A stretch of 64,000 nucleotides of DNA, from contig OV277874.1 of NCBI GenBank assembly GCA_922989275.2, positions 23,114,154-23,178,153 of the forward strand, given 5' to 3'. A program made the position numbers and the translations under genes. Each line of letters starts with the position of its first letter. Position 1 is the stretch's first letter. The notes under the pieces were generated by a model. That model was not told the DNA's origin and ran no database searches. It worked only from the letters and a program-made list of their open reading frames with translations. This document shows positions 42,793 through 53,410 of the stretch, in pieces. Source of the stretch: Gari tellinella. Lineage: Eukaryota > Mollusca > Bivalvia > Cardiida > Psammobiidae.

Positions 42793-43038
42793 CAGTGGAG
42801 AATCTGTTATTCTTTCCCGTTTAAACGCAAACGTACGCAAACGCAAAGCACTAAAACGTAAAAAAGTACAACTTTTGGACAATTCTGATAATTCATGTTT
42901 ATCTTGGTGGCAAACAGTTTGGAGCCAGATCAGACGCCGGGTAACCCGGCGTCTGATCTGGCTCCAAACTGTTTGCACTGCAAATAATAGTTTTAGCGTA
43001 AACGCGTTTATTGGGAAAGAATAACGTTTTCTCCACTG
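42793..43038 (-). mobile_element. Family 1 (T246) MITE with symmetrised core
   Basis: 246 bp, TA flanks. Both core arms read GGAGCCAGATCAGACG, whereas other copies differ at one position (CCTGATC/GATCTGG), so this hairpin is a perfect inverted repeat around GTAAC. Confidence 0.93.
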
Positions 43039-43110
43039 TACATTGTGTGTGCGCTTTAGTTTTATTTAAACAGGAAGGAGTCAACGTCTTCACCACTCTA
43101 CATAGACATA

Positions 43111-43669
43111 CAGTCAGTGCAAAAAGAAACGCACACTTTTCATTACAATATTTATATGAAGGAGGAAAGTGTTTGTAAATTAATCTATTTATTAAAGTCA
43201 GTAGTTCTGTCTGGGATTATCAATGTTGAAAAACACAACCTGCACAAATCGGTGCGGTGTTTTAAAAAGTCTGTAGTTCTCTTTCGCTGCCAAATTAATC
43301 GTGAGTTGTTTTACCCCTTCACCGTTTCATTGACGTCTTCTTCAAATTTGTTGTTTGCAAGATCGTTTCAAAGTAAGATTCAATTTAGTTCGACCTACAA
43401 CATATCGATACGAATGTCAAACAATTTGGATCCTGATCAGACGCCGCGTTACTCGGCGTCTGATCAGGATTCAAAATGTTTGCAAACGCTCTCTTTTGCG
43501 TCGTTTAGAAGGAAAGGGTTAAAGAGCAGCACACTGTTTTGAGTAGTTTTTTCTGAACGTGTTACAGAATTAAACGAATCATGAGAAATGGTCTCAGTAT
43601 TCTATTGTCTTCAATAAAAGACTCTTAATCTTAACATGAGCACGATGTGCGTTTCTTTTGCACTAAGTG
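43111..43669. mobile_element. Mariner-like non-autonomous element
   Basis: CAGTCAGTGCAAAAAGAAAC left and inverse GTTTCTTTTGCACTAAGTG right, TA on both sides, ~560 bp. A family 3 element lies inside. No transposase frame. Confidence 0.72.
43315..43518 (-). mobile_element. Family 3 MITE nested in mariner-like element
   Basis: CCTTCACCGTTTCATTGACG left, GAAGGAAAGGG-TTAA right, core A with CGCCGCGTTACTCGGCG centre. Confidence 0.75.
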
Positions 43670-43895
43670 TAAATGTAATTGCAAGGTAACATTAATTTTG
43701 TTTGATATATTATAGTTTCTTTTTTCACTTATAAAATAATTCGGTAGAGGCGCTAGTTTTGTCGAAGAATGCTGTCACTGACTTTGTACAATATTTAAAA
43801 ACCAACTTGAGAAATAATAAGCAATCTAAGTATATATACATCCCACAAACAACTATAACGACAAATATTCTTCCCGGTTTGAATCATTTGTGAGG

Positions 43896-43996
43896 GCGAA
43901 CTGATATTAATATCCGATGCGAACTATGTTTAGATATTTGAATAAGAACTATTCGAATATCTAAACATAGTTCGCATCGTACATTAATATCAGTGA
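43896..43996. repeat. Hairpin
   Basis: CGATGCGAACTATGTTTAGA and its inverse, outer arms CTGATATTAAT / ATTAATATCAG, 100 bp in all. Confidence 0.8.
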
Positions 43997-44132
43997 CACA
44001 ATATCTATACTTCCGCTTCAGTAACTTTAAAAGTAATATCGTCATATCGTAGCACGCTATGTGCAAATTATGATTAATATTGCAACAATATATATTTATC
44101 TTAAAATAACCTAGATTGGCTATAGGCCAAAC

Positions 44133-44517
44133 AGCGACGGTCATCGAGAAGCCATCTTGATGCGTGTATGCTACTCATCTTCCAATGGTCTGGTGCACGT
44201 CGTATTGCGGTAGATTAATGACGTTACATGTACTAGCTGTGCGCAGTAATCCCTTCTACGTTGACGGTGCGTCATTGACTACAGAAGTTACTAAGAACCG
44301 TTCCATAGTTGCTATGATTAACCGATGATTTTATTCAGTTAAGTAAGAATTTACTACATTTTGTGCTTATTATCGTTTGATTGTCGTTTTACGGTGCATT
44401 TTTATGTTACAAGATGTATGTAGTACGAATTCATTCTTAAATGAAAGTAAATTCTATTTTGTCGCCGGAGGGAAAGTGTATGATACACGCATCAAAATGG
44501 CGTCTTTCTGACCGTCG
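44133..44517. mobile_element. Inverted-repeat element, ~385 bp
   Basis: GCGACGGTCATCGAGAAGCC...TTGATGCGTGTAT left, inverse ATACACGCATCAAAATGGCG...CTGACCGTCG right. Not classified. Confidence 0.6.
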
Positions 44518-44719
44518 ACCAATGGGAGCTCAGCGCTAGGTGGCCGATCTAGTCTCTTAAGATACATGTATCTATGCAACAATACTGCTTATTCGACACA
44601 CTATGCGACAGTCTTTACAAACACAGTTTTTTTTCTTTGTCCTTTCCTTAGTCCTGTACCTGGCCTGAAGACCCGTTTGCAAAATGGTGTTGAGAGAGTT
44701 TCTCACTTGATGTGAGTTA

Positions 44720-45745
44720 ACGAGACCCTAGACATCACAAATCACCGAGGTGCTTGTCTGCCACACGGTCACGAGCCCCACAATATCCAAATCCAATATG
44801 GCCGCCGTCAGCCATTTTGGAAAAACTAACTTTTTTGTTTTTTGGAGAATAAACAAGTGTAATACCTCTAAATTGAATGTTTTTGGTGTGGAACTCATAT
44901 CTGATGCCCTTTGTGCAATCTGAGATGTCTTTGATTTTGAAAGGTCAAGTTTCACATTAGCCAAATCCAATATGGCCGCCGCAAGCCATGTTGGAAAAAC
45001 AACCATTTTCCTGCGGGACTGCAAGGGAAAATGAATTTGTATCCCGCGCTGGACTGCCCCTTATTGCAGGCCACGCTCTAATTGGGATTGCGATTGCACT
45101 GTGCTCACAAATCATGTGCCAATTTTGTTTTGTTCAGGCCGACAGTGGTCTATAATAATATTCTTCGAATAAACCGTCCAGGGAGATGCCTCCCCGGACA
45201 TTTTCAAATGCATCTACGCTTGGCTGTTTCCTCTCACTGCCCGGCCTTAAGCCACAAATATAACTTCAGGGAACCAACCCGCTAGGCACTGGTATTGTTT
45301 GGCTGAGACTGTGAGGCGATGTTAAGGACTATGTTTCAGTCTCGGACTCGGGACCTAAATTGAGGGGAATGTAAACACCGCCGCTCAGTCTCGATCAAAC
45401 TATAGCAGTACTGACGCGGATACAAAGCTATTTTCGTTGGGTTTTTTTAAGAAAAAACAAATATAATACTTCTAAATTGATGATTTTTAGAGCATAACTC
45501 ACTTCTGATGCCCTTTGTGTAATCTGGGATGTCTTTGATTTGGAAAGATCAAGTTCCACGATAATAAAATCCAATATGGCCGCCGCAAGCCATGAAAAAA
45601 AGCTAACTTTTTTCTTTTTTTGGAGAATAAACCAATGATATACCTATCAATTGATAATTTTTGGGTGTTGAACTCATTTTTGAGGCCTTTTGTGCAATCG
45701 GGGATGTATTTGATTCGGAAAGGTCAAGTTTAACAATAGCCATAT
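44720..45745. repeat. ~176-bp tandem repeat, interrupted
   Basis: Units share CCAATATGGCCGCCG (near 44791, 44967, 45571), CTGATGCCCTTTGTG and GATGTCTTTGATTTGGAAAG. About 400 bp of unrelated GC-richer sequence (45010-45425) splits the array. Confidence 0.7.
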
Positions 45746-46267
45746 CACTCTGAAAACCACACACACAATATTTGTCTCCCAGTTGGTGTTGTTGTCGGAG
45801 GGATTAAATCTTTAAAATCGAGTACATACTCCAAACTGTTGACGCAAAAATGAATATAATTTTTGTTATAATAATCCCGAATGCTATTTTCAAAACAGAA
45901 AGCGTTGCGTTCTATTCTGTTTAACCGAATAATTGCTATCCCTCTAGTACACTATTATGTGTAACGCGGGGTATGATCAGGATCCGAGCCTTTTGTCACT
46001 TATTTGGATATTGCTTTTATCAATAAAAAGACGATATTTGTTTAAAGCAGATGACATCATGGCATTGAAGGGTTCTCCTCCATTGATTTCTACTATCTCA
46101 GAATAGATCTAATTGAATTTAGTGTATCTCATTACTTTGCGATAGTTTTAAGAAAAACAAAGAGACAGTTGTCATAAATTGTAGACTAAAACATATGATG
46201 TCTATTTCAACAGACAGCTGAAACATATGAGTTATTTCTACGAATGGTGGTTAAATACCGGTATTTA
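45746..46267. other. Family 2 and family 3 debris, no gene
   Basis: ACACACAATATTTGTCTCCC and GTCGGAGGGATTA (family 2) at 45762-45804. GCGGGGTATGATCAGGATCC and GATGACATCATGGCATTGAA (family 3) at 45965-46070. Confidence 0.5.
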
Positions 46268-46705
46268 CAGTAAAGAAAGGTAACTATCTCCCGGTTAAAA
46301 GCAAACGAAACGCAAACACATTGTACCTACACTGGAGAATCTGTTATTCTTTCCCAATAAACGCGTTTACGCTAAAACTATTATTTACAATACAAACAGT
46401 TTGGAGCCAGATCAGACGCCGGGTAACCCGGCGTCTGATCAGGCTCCAAACTGTTTGCCACCAAGATAAACATGACTTATCAGAATTGTCGAAAAGTTGT
46501 TCTTTTCTACGTTTTAGTGCTTTGCGTTTGCGTACGTTTGCGTTTAAACGGGAAAGAATAACAGATTCTCCACTGTACATTGTAATTGTCTTGACAATTC
46601 TGTCTTTTTAATCTAAGTGGTAAAGAGTTTGGAGCCTGTTTGCAATCGAAATAATAGTTTTAGCGTAAACGCGTGTATTGTGAAATAATAAAGTATTTTC
46701 CACAG
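46268..46705 (-). mobile_element. Family 1 MITE interrupted by a younger copy
   Basis: Left piece CAGTAAAGAAAGG...CGCAAACACATTG, right piece CATTGTAATTGTCTTGAC...GTATTTTCCACAG. Core deleted at GGAGCCTG/TTTGC. Confidence 0.65.
46330..46575 (+). mobile_element. Family 1 (T246) MITE, full length, nested
   Basis: CACTGGAGAATCTG / CAGATTCTCCACTG, intact core. Flanks CACATTGTACCTA and TACATTGTA share ACATTGTA, a longer repeat than TA. Confidence 0.92.
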
Positions 46706-46844
46706 AAAAGTGGGAAAACAAAAATAATCAATGGTTTCTGAGATTTCTGATTTATTGTTCAGCATACGTTTCATAACATTGATATTGAATATTTACCTTT
46801 GGTGAACGTTTAATAAGGACGTTATAGGGAAGTAACACGTTATA

Positions 46845-47402
46845 CAGCGGATACTACGTTATTCTTTCCCAATAAACGCGTTTACCCTAAATCTGTTAAA
46901 TCCACTGCAGAGAGATTGGAGCCAGATCAGACGCCGGGAAACCCGGCTTGTGATCGTACTTCAAACTGCCTGCCGCCTAGATTACAGTACCGAACCTTAT
47001 TAAATTAAATTGATAATCGCAAGCGAATTGCCATCGAATCCGGCGCTTCAAAAAACAAAACCTACGTTTGAATATTTTTACGCGAATTTTCCGAAGCGGT
47101 TGTGACAAAAATTTAATCGAAAACTTAACGAAGACATATTTGCGAATATTTGTGAGATATACCATTCAAGAAAACTTACCCGAGGGTAAAGTTAGTATTT
47201 TGAATCGCAAGCGAATTGCCATCGAATTGCAAGCGAATTGCCATCGAATTGCGAGCGAATCGCAAAAATTGTTAATTTAATAAGGTTCAGTACTGTACAT
47301 ATAATGTTCAAAGTTGTTAAAAATGTGTCTTTCCTATATTTTATTGCGGCACTTTTGCGTTTCACTTGCGTTTAAACGGGAAATAATAACGTCTTCTCCA
47401 CT
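46845..47402 (+). mobile_element. Family 1 MITE interrupted by another TA element
   Basis: CAGCGGATACTACG left, CGTCTTCTCCACT right, core decayed. AGTAACACGTTAT lies on both sides (46831-46843, 47405-47417). Confidence 0.75.
46985..47295. mobile_element. TA MITE with CGAATT-rich minisatellite
   Basis: CAGTACCGAACCTTATTAAA / inverse TTTAATAAGGTTCAGTACTG, TA flanks. Inside, GCAAGCGAATTGCCATCGAA repeats near both ends. Confidence 0.75.
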
Positions 47403-47525
47403 AAAGTAACACGTTATTTAATATAAACAGCTGCGACAATGTGTGGTAGTATTTAACGTCGTGTCACCAATCGATATTTGCAAGTTTGTACAACTGACAT
47501 CGGTAGGAACAGTGAGAATGATTAA

Positions 47526-47748
47526 CCCATATGTGCCCACGATCCCATGTATGGGACATAGGCAAACAGTGTAGACTCTGATCATACGCCGCATGCTCCG
47601 GCGTCTGATCAGAGTCTACACTATTTGTTGATAGGAATTTCAATATAAAACAAAGTGAAAATAAAAATTTTGACCAGGCATCCATTTGATAAAAATAATG
47701 GATTATTCCAATATATACAAATGGAAGAATCCACTGGGAGCAAATGGG
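47526..47748 (+). mobile_element. Family 4 MITE, complete (reference copy)
   Basis: TTAA flanks (47522-47525, 47749-47752), ends CCCATATGTGCCC / GGGAGCAAATGGG. Core A variant at 47562-47627: GCAAACAG, TGTAGACTCTGATCATACGCC, centre GCATGCTCCGGC, inverse. piggyBac-like target. Confidence 0.8.
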
Positions 47749-47752
47749 TTAA

Positions 47753-48368
47753 TGTTACAAAACTATATTTATATGCAACGGGACGGAGGTTGGTACAATA
47801 TAACAACAATGTTGTCATATCCAAGTAATCGCGTTTGTGCTTAAAACAACTTCTTATTTGGCTCAAAATTGTTTGCAATTGGTTTAGCGTAAATACGATT
47901 TTTTGGACAAATCAGTTCAAATCAAATCTATAGTTATGTTGTATCTACCATTTTAAAAAACATTTCATAATTGGACATATTTTCATAATCTTTATAACCA
48001 TATGCACATGTGGATTTGCAGCACAATACATTTTCGAAAATGCGTGGCATTCAAATCGTGCGATCGATATACTCGTATATTTAATAGAAAGAGGGATACA
48101 AATAAATTCCTTGAAATACGATCGTTAGTGTTGTAAATATTAGATATACCGGTTACTCACTGTTAACAATTTTAATGATAATAAATGGGTTGCTGTATAG
48201 TAAGGATAGTTGCAATTTACCCGAACATATAACATTATTTTAAATATATTGTAAAACTTTGCTATGGGTGCCATTTAACTGGGTAATAACAATTGCAATG
48301 GACAGGCTAACCAGTGAATTTAGCATTATTTTCAGTTATATTTTACTATTTCGCTGCCAAGCACTATA
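47753..48368. other. No recognisable gene
   Basis: AT-rich. A weak T246-like arm (GTTTAGCGTAAATACG) at about 47880 is the only repeat signal. Confidence 0.4.
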
Positions 48369-48612
48369 CAGTGGAGAATCTGGTATTCTTTACCGTTTAA
48401 ACGCAAACGTACGCAAACGAAAAGCACTAAAACGTAGAAAATTGCAACTTTTGGACAATTCTGATCTTTCATGTTTATCTTGGTGGCAAACAGTTTGGCG
48501 CCTGATCAGACGCCGGGTTTCCCGGCGTCTGATCTGGCTCCAAACTGTTTGCACTGCAAATAATAGTTAGTGTAAACGCGTTTATTGGGAAAGAATAACA
48601 GATTCTCCACTG
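48369..48612 (-). mobile_element. Family 1 (T246) MITE
   Basis: CAGTGGAGAATCTG / CAGATTCTCCACTG, TA flanks. AGCACTA is found on both sides, possibly a 7-10-bp duplication. Core CCGGGTTTCCCGG. Confidence 0.92.
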
Positions 48613-48920
48613 TAGCACTACTATATGCAAACAGTTTAGATCTTTCGAATATTCGAGATATTTATATTACTTTATTTGATTCATTGTCCAATATAAAGTA
48701 AGATAAGAATCAGATGTTAAGATAACTGCTACATTGTAAGGCTAATTTTTTATTTTGTATCTAAATGTTTCTTAGAAAATGTTACGAAATATAGCTAGAT
48801 GTTTGTTTACAACAGACCGTCTGTAATATAACACTAATTAATTTGTATGTAATCCTGAATGAAAATGTAACTCTACTGCAATAATAAGAATGAATGAATA
48901 GTCTGTATGGACCATCGATA

Positions 48921-49166
48921 CAGTGGATAATCTGTTATTCTTTCCCAATAAACGCGTTTACGCTAAAACTATTATTTGCCGTGCAAACAGTTTGGAGCCA
49001 GATCAGACGCCGGGTAACCCGGCGTCTGATCAGGCTCCAAACTGTTTGCCACCAAGATAAACATGAATTATCAGAATTGTCTAAAAGTTGTTCTTTTCTA
49101 CGTTTTAGTGCTTTGCGTTTGCGTACGTTTGCGTTTAAACGGGAAAGAATAACAGATTCTCCACTG
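48921..49166 (+). mobile_element. Family 1 (T246) MITE flanked by 15-bp direct repeats
   Basis: Full length. TATGGACCATCGATA occurs at 48906-48920 and again at 49167-49181, exact, beginning and ending in TA. Confidence 0.93.
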
Positions 49167-49246
49167 TATGGACCATCGATACAATACATTTTGTACATCA
49201 TTCATACAAGAGCTAGACAATATTAAAGGTATACACCTACCATATA

Positions 49247-49408
49247 CAGTCAAAATTCGATACTTCGAACAAGCTTAATTCGATCGTACCTGTATTTTGC
49301 TTTAAATTTCGATAAGTCATTCTCGCTGAAGTCGAACATGTGGCGTTTTAACTCTGAAATATAGGTATATTCTAACTAACGCTAGTTCGAACTATCGAAT
49401 TCTGACTG
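49247..49408. mobile_element. Short TA MITE
   Basis: CAGTCAAAATTCGATACTTC / inverse GTTCGAACTATCGAATTCTG...CTG, TA flanks, 162 bp. No core A or B. Confidence 0.78.
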
Positions 49409-49731
49409 TAGTTCTTTTAATTCTGATTAATGTGTGAAACCGTTTTGAAATTTAATCAGACACCTATTTACTTGGCGTATTAAATGGATTCGAAATGCTT
49501 GCAAATGTTTACCAAGCTGATATGAGCAAAGAAGAGTTCGCGGTAGATGATATGGATCCAAACCTTTTAGCACTAGGATCAAAATTGTTTCTGTCAAAAA
49601 ATCAAATTATCGAACAAAATTATCAAGACGATAGTTTTTCTGTAAAAGAGTTAAAACATACTATAATCTGCATGAAAAGGGCTTATCCATAAATGAAATA
49701 TCAAACAGGGTTATATACAATCAGACGATCG

Positions 49732-49984
49732 CAGGGCTGCCATAAGTTGACATGAAAAATCCTAAGATTTCAAAATTTGCATTTTTCAAATGCGATTTTA
49801 TGATTCGTACCTTTACCCCATAACCTGTTTCTTGGTTTGTTGACATGCGACGACTTAAAGCAAGCTGTTAGTAAAGCAGAATGCGCCTTAAGACGCATTC
49901 TGCTTTACTTTTAGCCTGCTTTTAGATACCATAAACTGGAAAAATCCGAAGATTTAGGAAAAGTCCGGAGAAATGGCAGCCCTG
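49732..49984. mobile_element. Family 6 MITE, complete (reference copy)
   Basis: CAGGGCTGCCATAAGTTGAC / AATGGCAGCCCTG with exact 6-bp duplications CGATCG (49726-49731, 49985-49990). Core B at about 49854-49927. CAGGG ends resemble hAT elements; 6 bp is shorter than the usual 8-bp hAT duplication. Confidence 0.85.
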
Positions 49985-50620
49985 CGATCGTTATTTCCAT
50001 CTTTGTTCAAGATATGTCAAAATGATTTATGTAGTGTCTAAATTGCATATGTAATCCGTTCTAAGCTGTGACTAATATATATTGTGTATATTGCAAGAAG
50101 TTGAACCCTGATTAATGACTTATGGAATAAAATTGTGATATGGGATGCATTACATGTAGTTGTTTACATTTGAAATGGATATATAGTTGCTTCAATGTTT
50201 CAACAACATGTCTTTAGAATACATCAATTTGTAAAATACTCCGCACGAAACCTTATAAATTGGAACAATATTCATCGGCGGATAAATAAACCGAATGCGC
50301 TAATTGCCGCTAATATTGGGGAAAGGATTAAAGAAAAATGAAATACATTTGAACAGACTACAGTTGTCTGTGCTACTTGCATTTTGCGTTTATCATTAAG
50401 CTTTAAAGTGTAGTTTAGCATTATTAATTACGTTATGACTGTGCATTCAGTGTAACTGAATAGTTAATACTCTGCTAGTAGTTGACGTGCAATATATCTA
50501 AGCATACACATTTCGTAAAACTTTGTTGAGCATTATTTCTCCGCCTAATTAGAATCATATAGTTTGATTTCCTTTGCATACTACAATATTATCTCTCCAT
50601 TGCCTTGCCTTGGTTCTATA
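49985..50620. other. Mostly unassigned; family 5 end
   Basis: A family 5 right end (TATTCATCGGCGGATAAATA...GGGGAAAGGA-TTAA) at about 50255-50332. Nothing else recognised. Confidence 0.5.
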
Positions 50621-50866
50621 CAGTGGAGAATCTGTTATTCTTTCCCGTTTAAACGCAAACGTACGCAAACGCAAAACACTAAAACGTAGAAAAGTACAAC
50701 TTTTTGACAATTCTGATAATTCATGTTTATCTTGGTGGCACATAGTTTGGAGCCTGATCAGACGCCGGGTTACCCGGCGTCTGATCTGGCTCCAAACTGT
50801 TTGCATGGCAATTAATAGTTTTAGCGTAAACGCGTTTATTGGGAAAGAATAACACATTCTCCACTG
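50621..50866 (-). mobile_element. Family 1 (T246) MITE, full length
   Basis: 246 bp, CAGTGGAGAATCTG / CACATTCTCCACTG, TA flanks. The right flank is TACATGTA. Confidence 0.93.
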
Positions 50867-50870
50867 TACA

Positions 50871-51014
50871 TGTAGCTCTTCGTTGAACCGTAGGGGCACC
50901 ACCTTGCAGGCTTGTAAACCAGGCTCCTTTTCTCTATTACAATGTAGCTCTTCGTTGAACCGTAGGGGCACCACCTTGCAGGCTTGTAAACCAGGCTCCT
51001 TTTCTCTATGACGA
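50871..51014 (+). repeat. 72-bp tandem duplication
   Basis: TGTAGCTCTTCGTTGAACCG...CCTTTTCTCTAT occurs twice, period 72 bp, essentially identical. The second copy runs into the family 8 element. Confidence 0.85.
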
Positions 51015-51190
51015 CCATTAAATTGTAAATATTTTTGAGACAGGTGACTGCTTTAAGCATGGTGAACGTAAAACAGAAAGCTCCTTTTAGGAGCTTTCTG
51101 TTTTACGGTCGCCTTGCTTTAAGCTGTCACCTGTATTTTATACAATCAATTATCCTTCTGTTTGGTTGTCGTAATAGAGAAGTTGTACTG
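50984..51190 (+). mobile_element. Family 8 MITE
   Basis: CTCTATGACGACCATTAAAT left, GTCGTAATAGAGAAGTTGTA-CTG right. Palindrome with AGCTCCTTTTAGGAGCT centre. The left boundary is blurred by the duplication. Confidence 0.7.
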
Positions 51191-51426
51191 TTGTTTGCTT
51201 TCCATTGCATACTGCTTGGACAAAATTAGTCCTATATTGGAATTGAAATTGACACATTATTGTCCCATCTCTACACACCGTACGCCACCATCGTTAAACT
51301 GTCAACACGTATCAACTCAACGAATCTAAGCCGCGTTTCTTATTCTATTACACAATGGTTTCTCGGTAACCTAATTATTGTTGTTTCAAGTCATCGGAAA
51401 TCAGATTTTCTGGATACATGTTCTAT

Positions 51427-51540
51427 ACAGTTGGTGATACGTTATTCTTTCTCGTGTAAACGTCTCTCCCTCTATCTCTCTCTCTCTCTCTCTCTCGCTC
51501 TCTCTGAATCTCTCTCTCTTTCTTTCTCTCTATCTGGCTC
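51427..51540 (+). repeat. CT microsatellite after a T246 end
   Basis: CAGTTGGTGATACG...TTCTTTCTCG is a T246-like left end after TA. From 51461 it passes into CTCTCTCT repeats with minor breaks. Confidence 0.75.
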
Positions 51541-51657
51541 ACTAACGACCGCTCTCTAATAAAATCTATATTTGTGAAACTGTAGGAGAAGGGCCGATTC
51601 AAAGTTGGTAGAACTTGTGACCCAGTCCCATTTTATGTATACAATTGAAATAAAATA

Positions 51658-51795
51658 TGTTTAAAAAGAAACGTAAACGAAACGCAACAGTATACATGTA
51701 GTAAAATGTAAAAAAGTCAATATGTAAGAAATTGATAACGATTCGTATCATTCTGAGTAACAAACGGTTTAGAACCTGGTCAGATGTCATTTGTC
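51658..51795 (-). mobile_element. Family 1 fragment broken in core
   Basis: GTTTAAAAAGAAACGTAAACG arm and GGTTTAGAACCTGGTCAGATG, ending in the first core arm. Confidence 0.5.
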
Positions 51796-51806
51796 AAGGA
51801 CATGTA

Positions 51807-51846
51807 CAGTGGAGAATCTGTTATTCTGACGTCATTAGTGACGTCA
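51807..51846 (+). mobile_element. 40-bp one-ended T246-like unit
   Basis: CAGTGGAGAATCTGTTATTC, TGACGTCA, TTAG, TGACGTCA, flanked by TA and followed at once by a full T246 copy. Confidence 0.78.
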
Positions 51847-51848
51847 TA

Positions 51849-52094
51849 CAGTGGATAATCTGTTATTCTTTCCTAATAAAGGCGTTTACGCTAAAACTAT
51901 TATTTGCAGTGCACACAGTTTGGAGCCAGATCAGACGCCGGGTAACCCGGCGTCTGATCAGGCTCCAAACTGTTTGCCACCAAGATAAACATGAAATATC
52001 AGAATTGTCCAAAAGTTGTTCTTTTCTACGTTTTAGTGCTTTGCGTTTGCGTACGTTTGCGTTTAAACGGGAAAGAATAACAGATTCTTCACTG
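51849..52094 (+). mobile_element. Family 1 (T246) MITE, full length
   Basis: 246 bp, CAGTGGATAATCTG / CAGATTCTTCACTG, TA flanks. Confidence 0.93.
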
Positions 52095-52154
52095 TATGCA
52101 TTTGACTGACACATATTGATATGACTATTACGTAGCCATTGATTAATAGCTAAA

Positions 52155-52394
52155 CCCTTTAATAATCCATTTATTCGGGATTTTTTACCCATTCATCGCT
52201 TTATTGTCGTTTGCTTCGGCATTGTTGTCTGCAATATCGTTTCAAATGTCAAATATGAAGCAGTATGACTAACGAAATTTCAAAAACAAGTGTCAAACAG
52301 TTCGGATCCTAATCAGACACCGCGTTCCGCGGCTTTTGATGAGGATCCAAATTGTTTGTAAACGCGCTATAAGTCGTCAGTGAGAGTGAAATGG
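52155..52394 (-). mobile_element. Family 3 MITE
   Basis: TAAA-CCCTTTAATAATCC left, GTGAAATGG-TTAA right. Core A: CACCGCGTTCCGCGGC centre, AGTTCGGATCC arms. Confidence 0.7.
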
Positions 52395-52748
52395 TTAAGC
52401 CAAGTTACTCTGTAAATGATCTGAATCGCACACTGCATGCAATAACTACACATATTCACAGAGTATTTCAAAGCACATGACCCAAGTCCGAAGGTATGAA
52501 CTCTTTAAAAGCAGTTTAGAAACAAACATTCTCGACAGCTTTTGTTTTAAAACTACATTAAATATTGAAAACTCTAGTTGTAAGACAGAACGAATGAGTA
52601 AGGAGTATAAATATTTAAAATCCGATGCGATGCTACATGTAGTCAACTTAGCGTCACATCTGGATCAAAATTGATGGTCACTGTCTAATCGTTTTCAGTG
52701 ACAGTATTTAAATTAATTCTATGCCAGAACGTACATGTAACATAACCC
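52395..52748. other. No recognisable gene
   Basis: Contains overlapping 65-66-codon open frames on both strands. Nothing recognised. Confidence 0.4.
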
Positions 52749-52751
52749 TAA

Positions 52752-52832
52752 TGGGGCCTTCACATACTCGGATTTTCTACGATTTCCTTACGGATGGGCT
52801 CGTACGAAAATATCGTGTATGTGAAGGCCCCA
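52752..52832. mobile_element. 81-bp PIF/Harbinger-like MITE
   Basis: TGGGGCCTTCACATAC and inverse GTATGTGAAGGCCCCA with TAA on each side (52749-52751, 52833-52835). A TAA duplication is typical of PIF/Harbinger. Confidence 0.7.
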
Positions 52833-52835
52833 TAA

Positions 52836-53306
52836 AGCTCTTGTTACGTGTACAGTACACCTGTACCTATGGTGAGTACAGTTGTCTTATGTAAACAGAG
52901 TATATCCATACCAGTCGGTTCATTTTTCTAATATTACTAATCAAATTGATAACCAAAAATAGACTACACTAAAGTGTAGAAATGGAAATCCTCAATTAAT
53001 GTTTCAGAGATGAATGCGACGAGAGGCAAAAACTGAATGTAACAGTTTAGAGTTGTTAACAGGTTTTAGTTCAAAGCACTTTCATTTTAACGACGATCAG
53101 TACAACTGTATAAACAACACTTACGTCCTAAATCGCTTCAAGCACGGAGAGTCTCAGTGAGACAATACGGTGGTGTGTTCAATAAACGTATACATGGTTT
53201 AAAAATACATTTTGAATAATTTCTGGGTCCAAAAAAGGACAATTCAATGTGAAGTTGTTTGATGTCGATTAATAGGGAATGAGGTAACAACAATTTAAGT
53301 ATACGT
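52836..53306. other. No recognisable gene
   Basis: AT-rich, nothing assigned. Confidence 0.4.
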
Positions 53307-53410
53307 ATAGGTTAGACCATGGTTGCAAGCGAATAAACGATATAGTTCGAGGGGGCGTAGCCCCCGAGAACTATGTCGTTTATTCGCGCGCAACCATGGT
53401 CTAACCTATT
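53307..53410. repeat. Near-perfect hairpin
   Basis: ATAGGTTAGACCATGGTTGC and inverse, inner AATAAACGATATAGTTC arm, centre GGGGGCGTAGCCCCC. Confidence 0.85.

Noticed and set aside
51461..51540. CT tract as a promoter element
   Set aside because: A plain microsatellite; no transcription start evidence.
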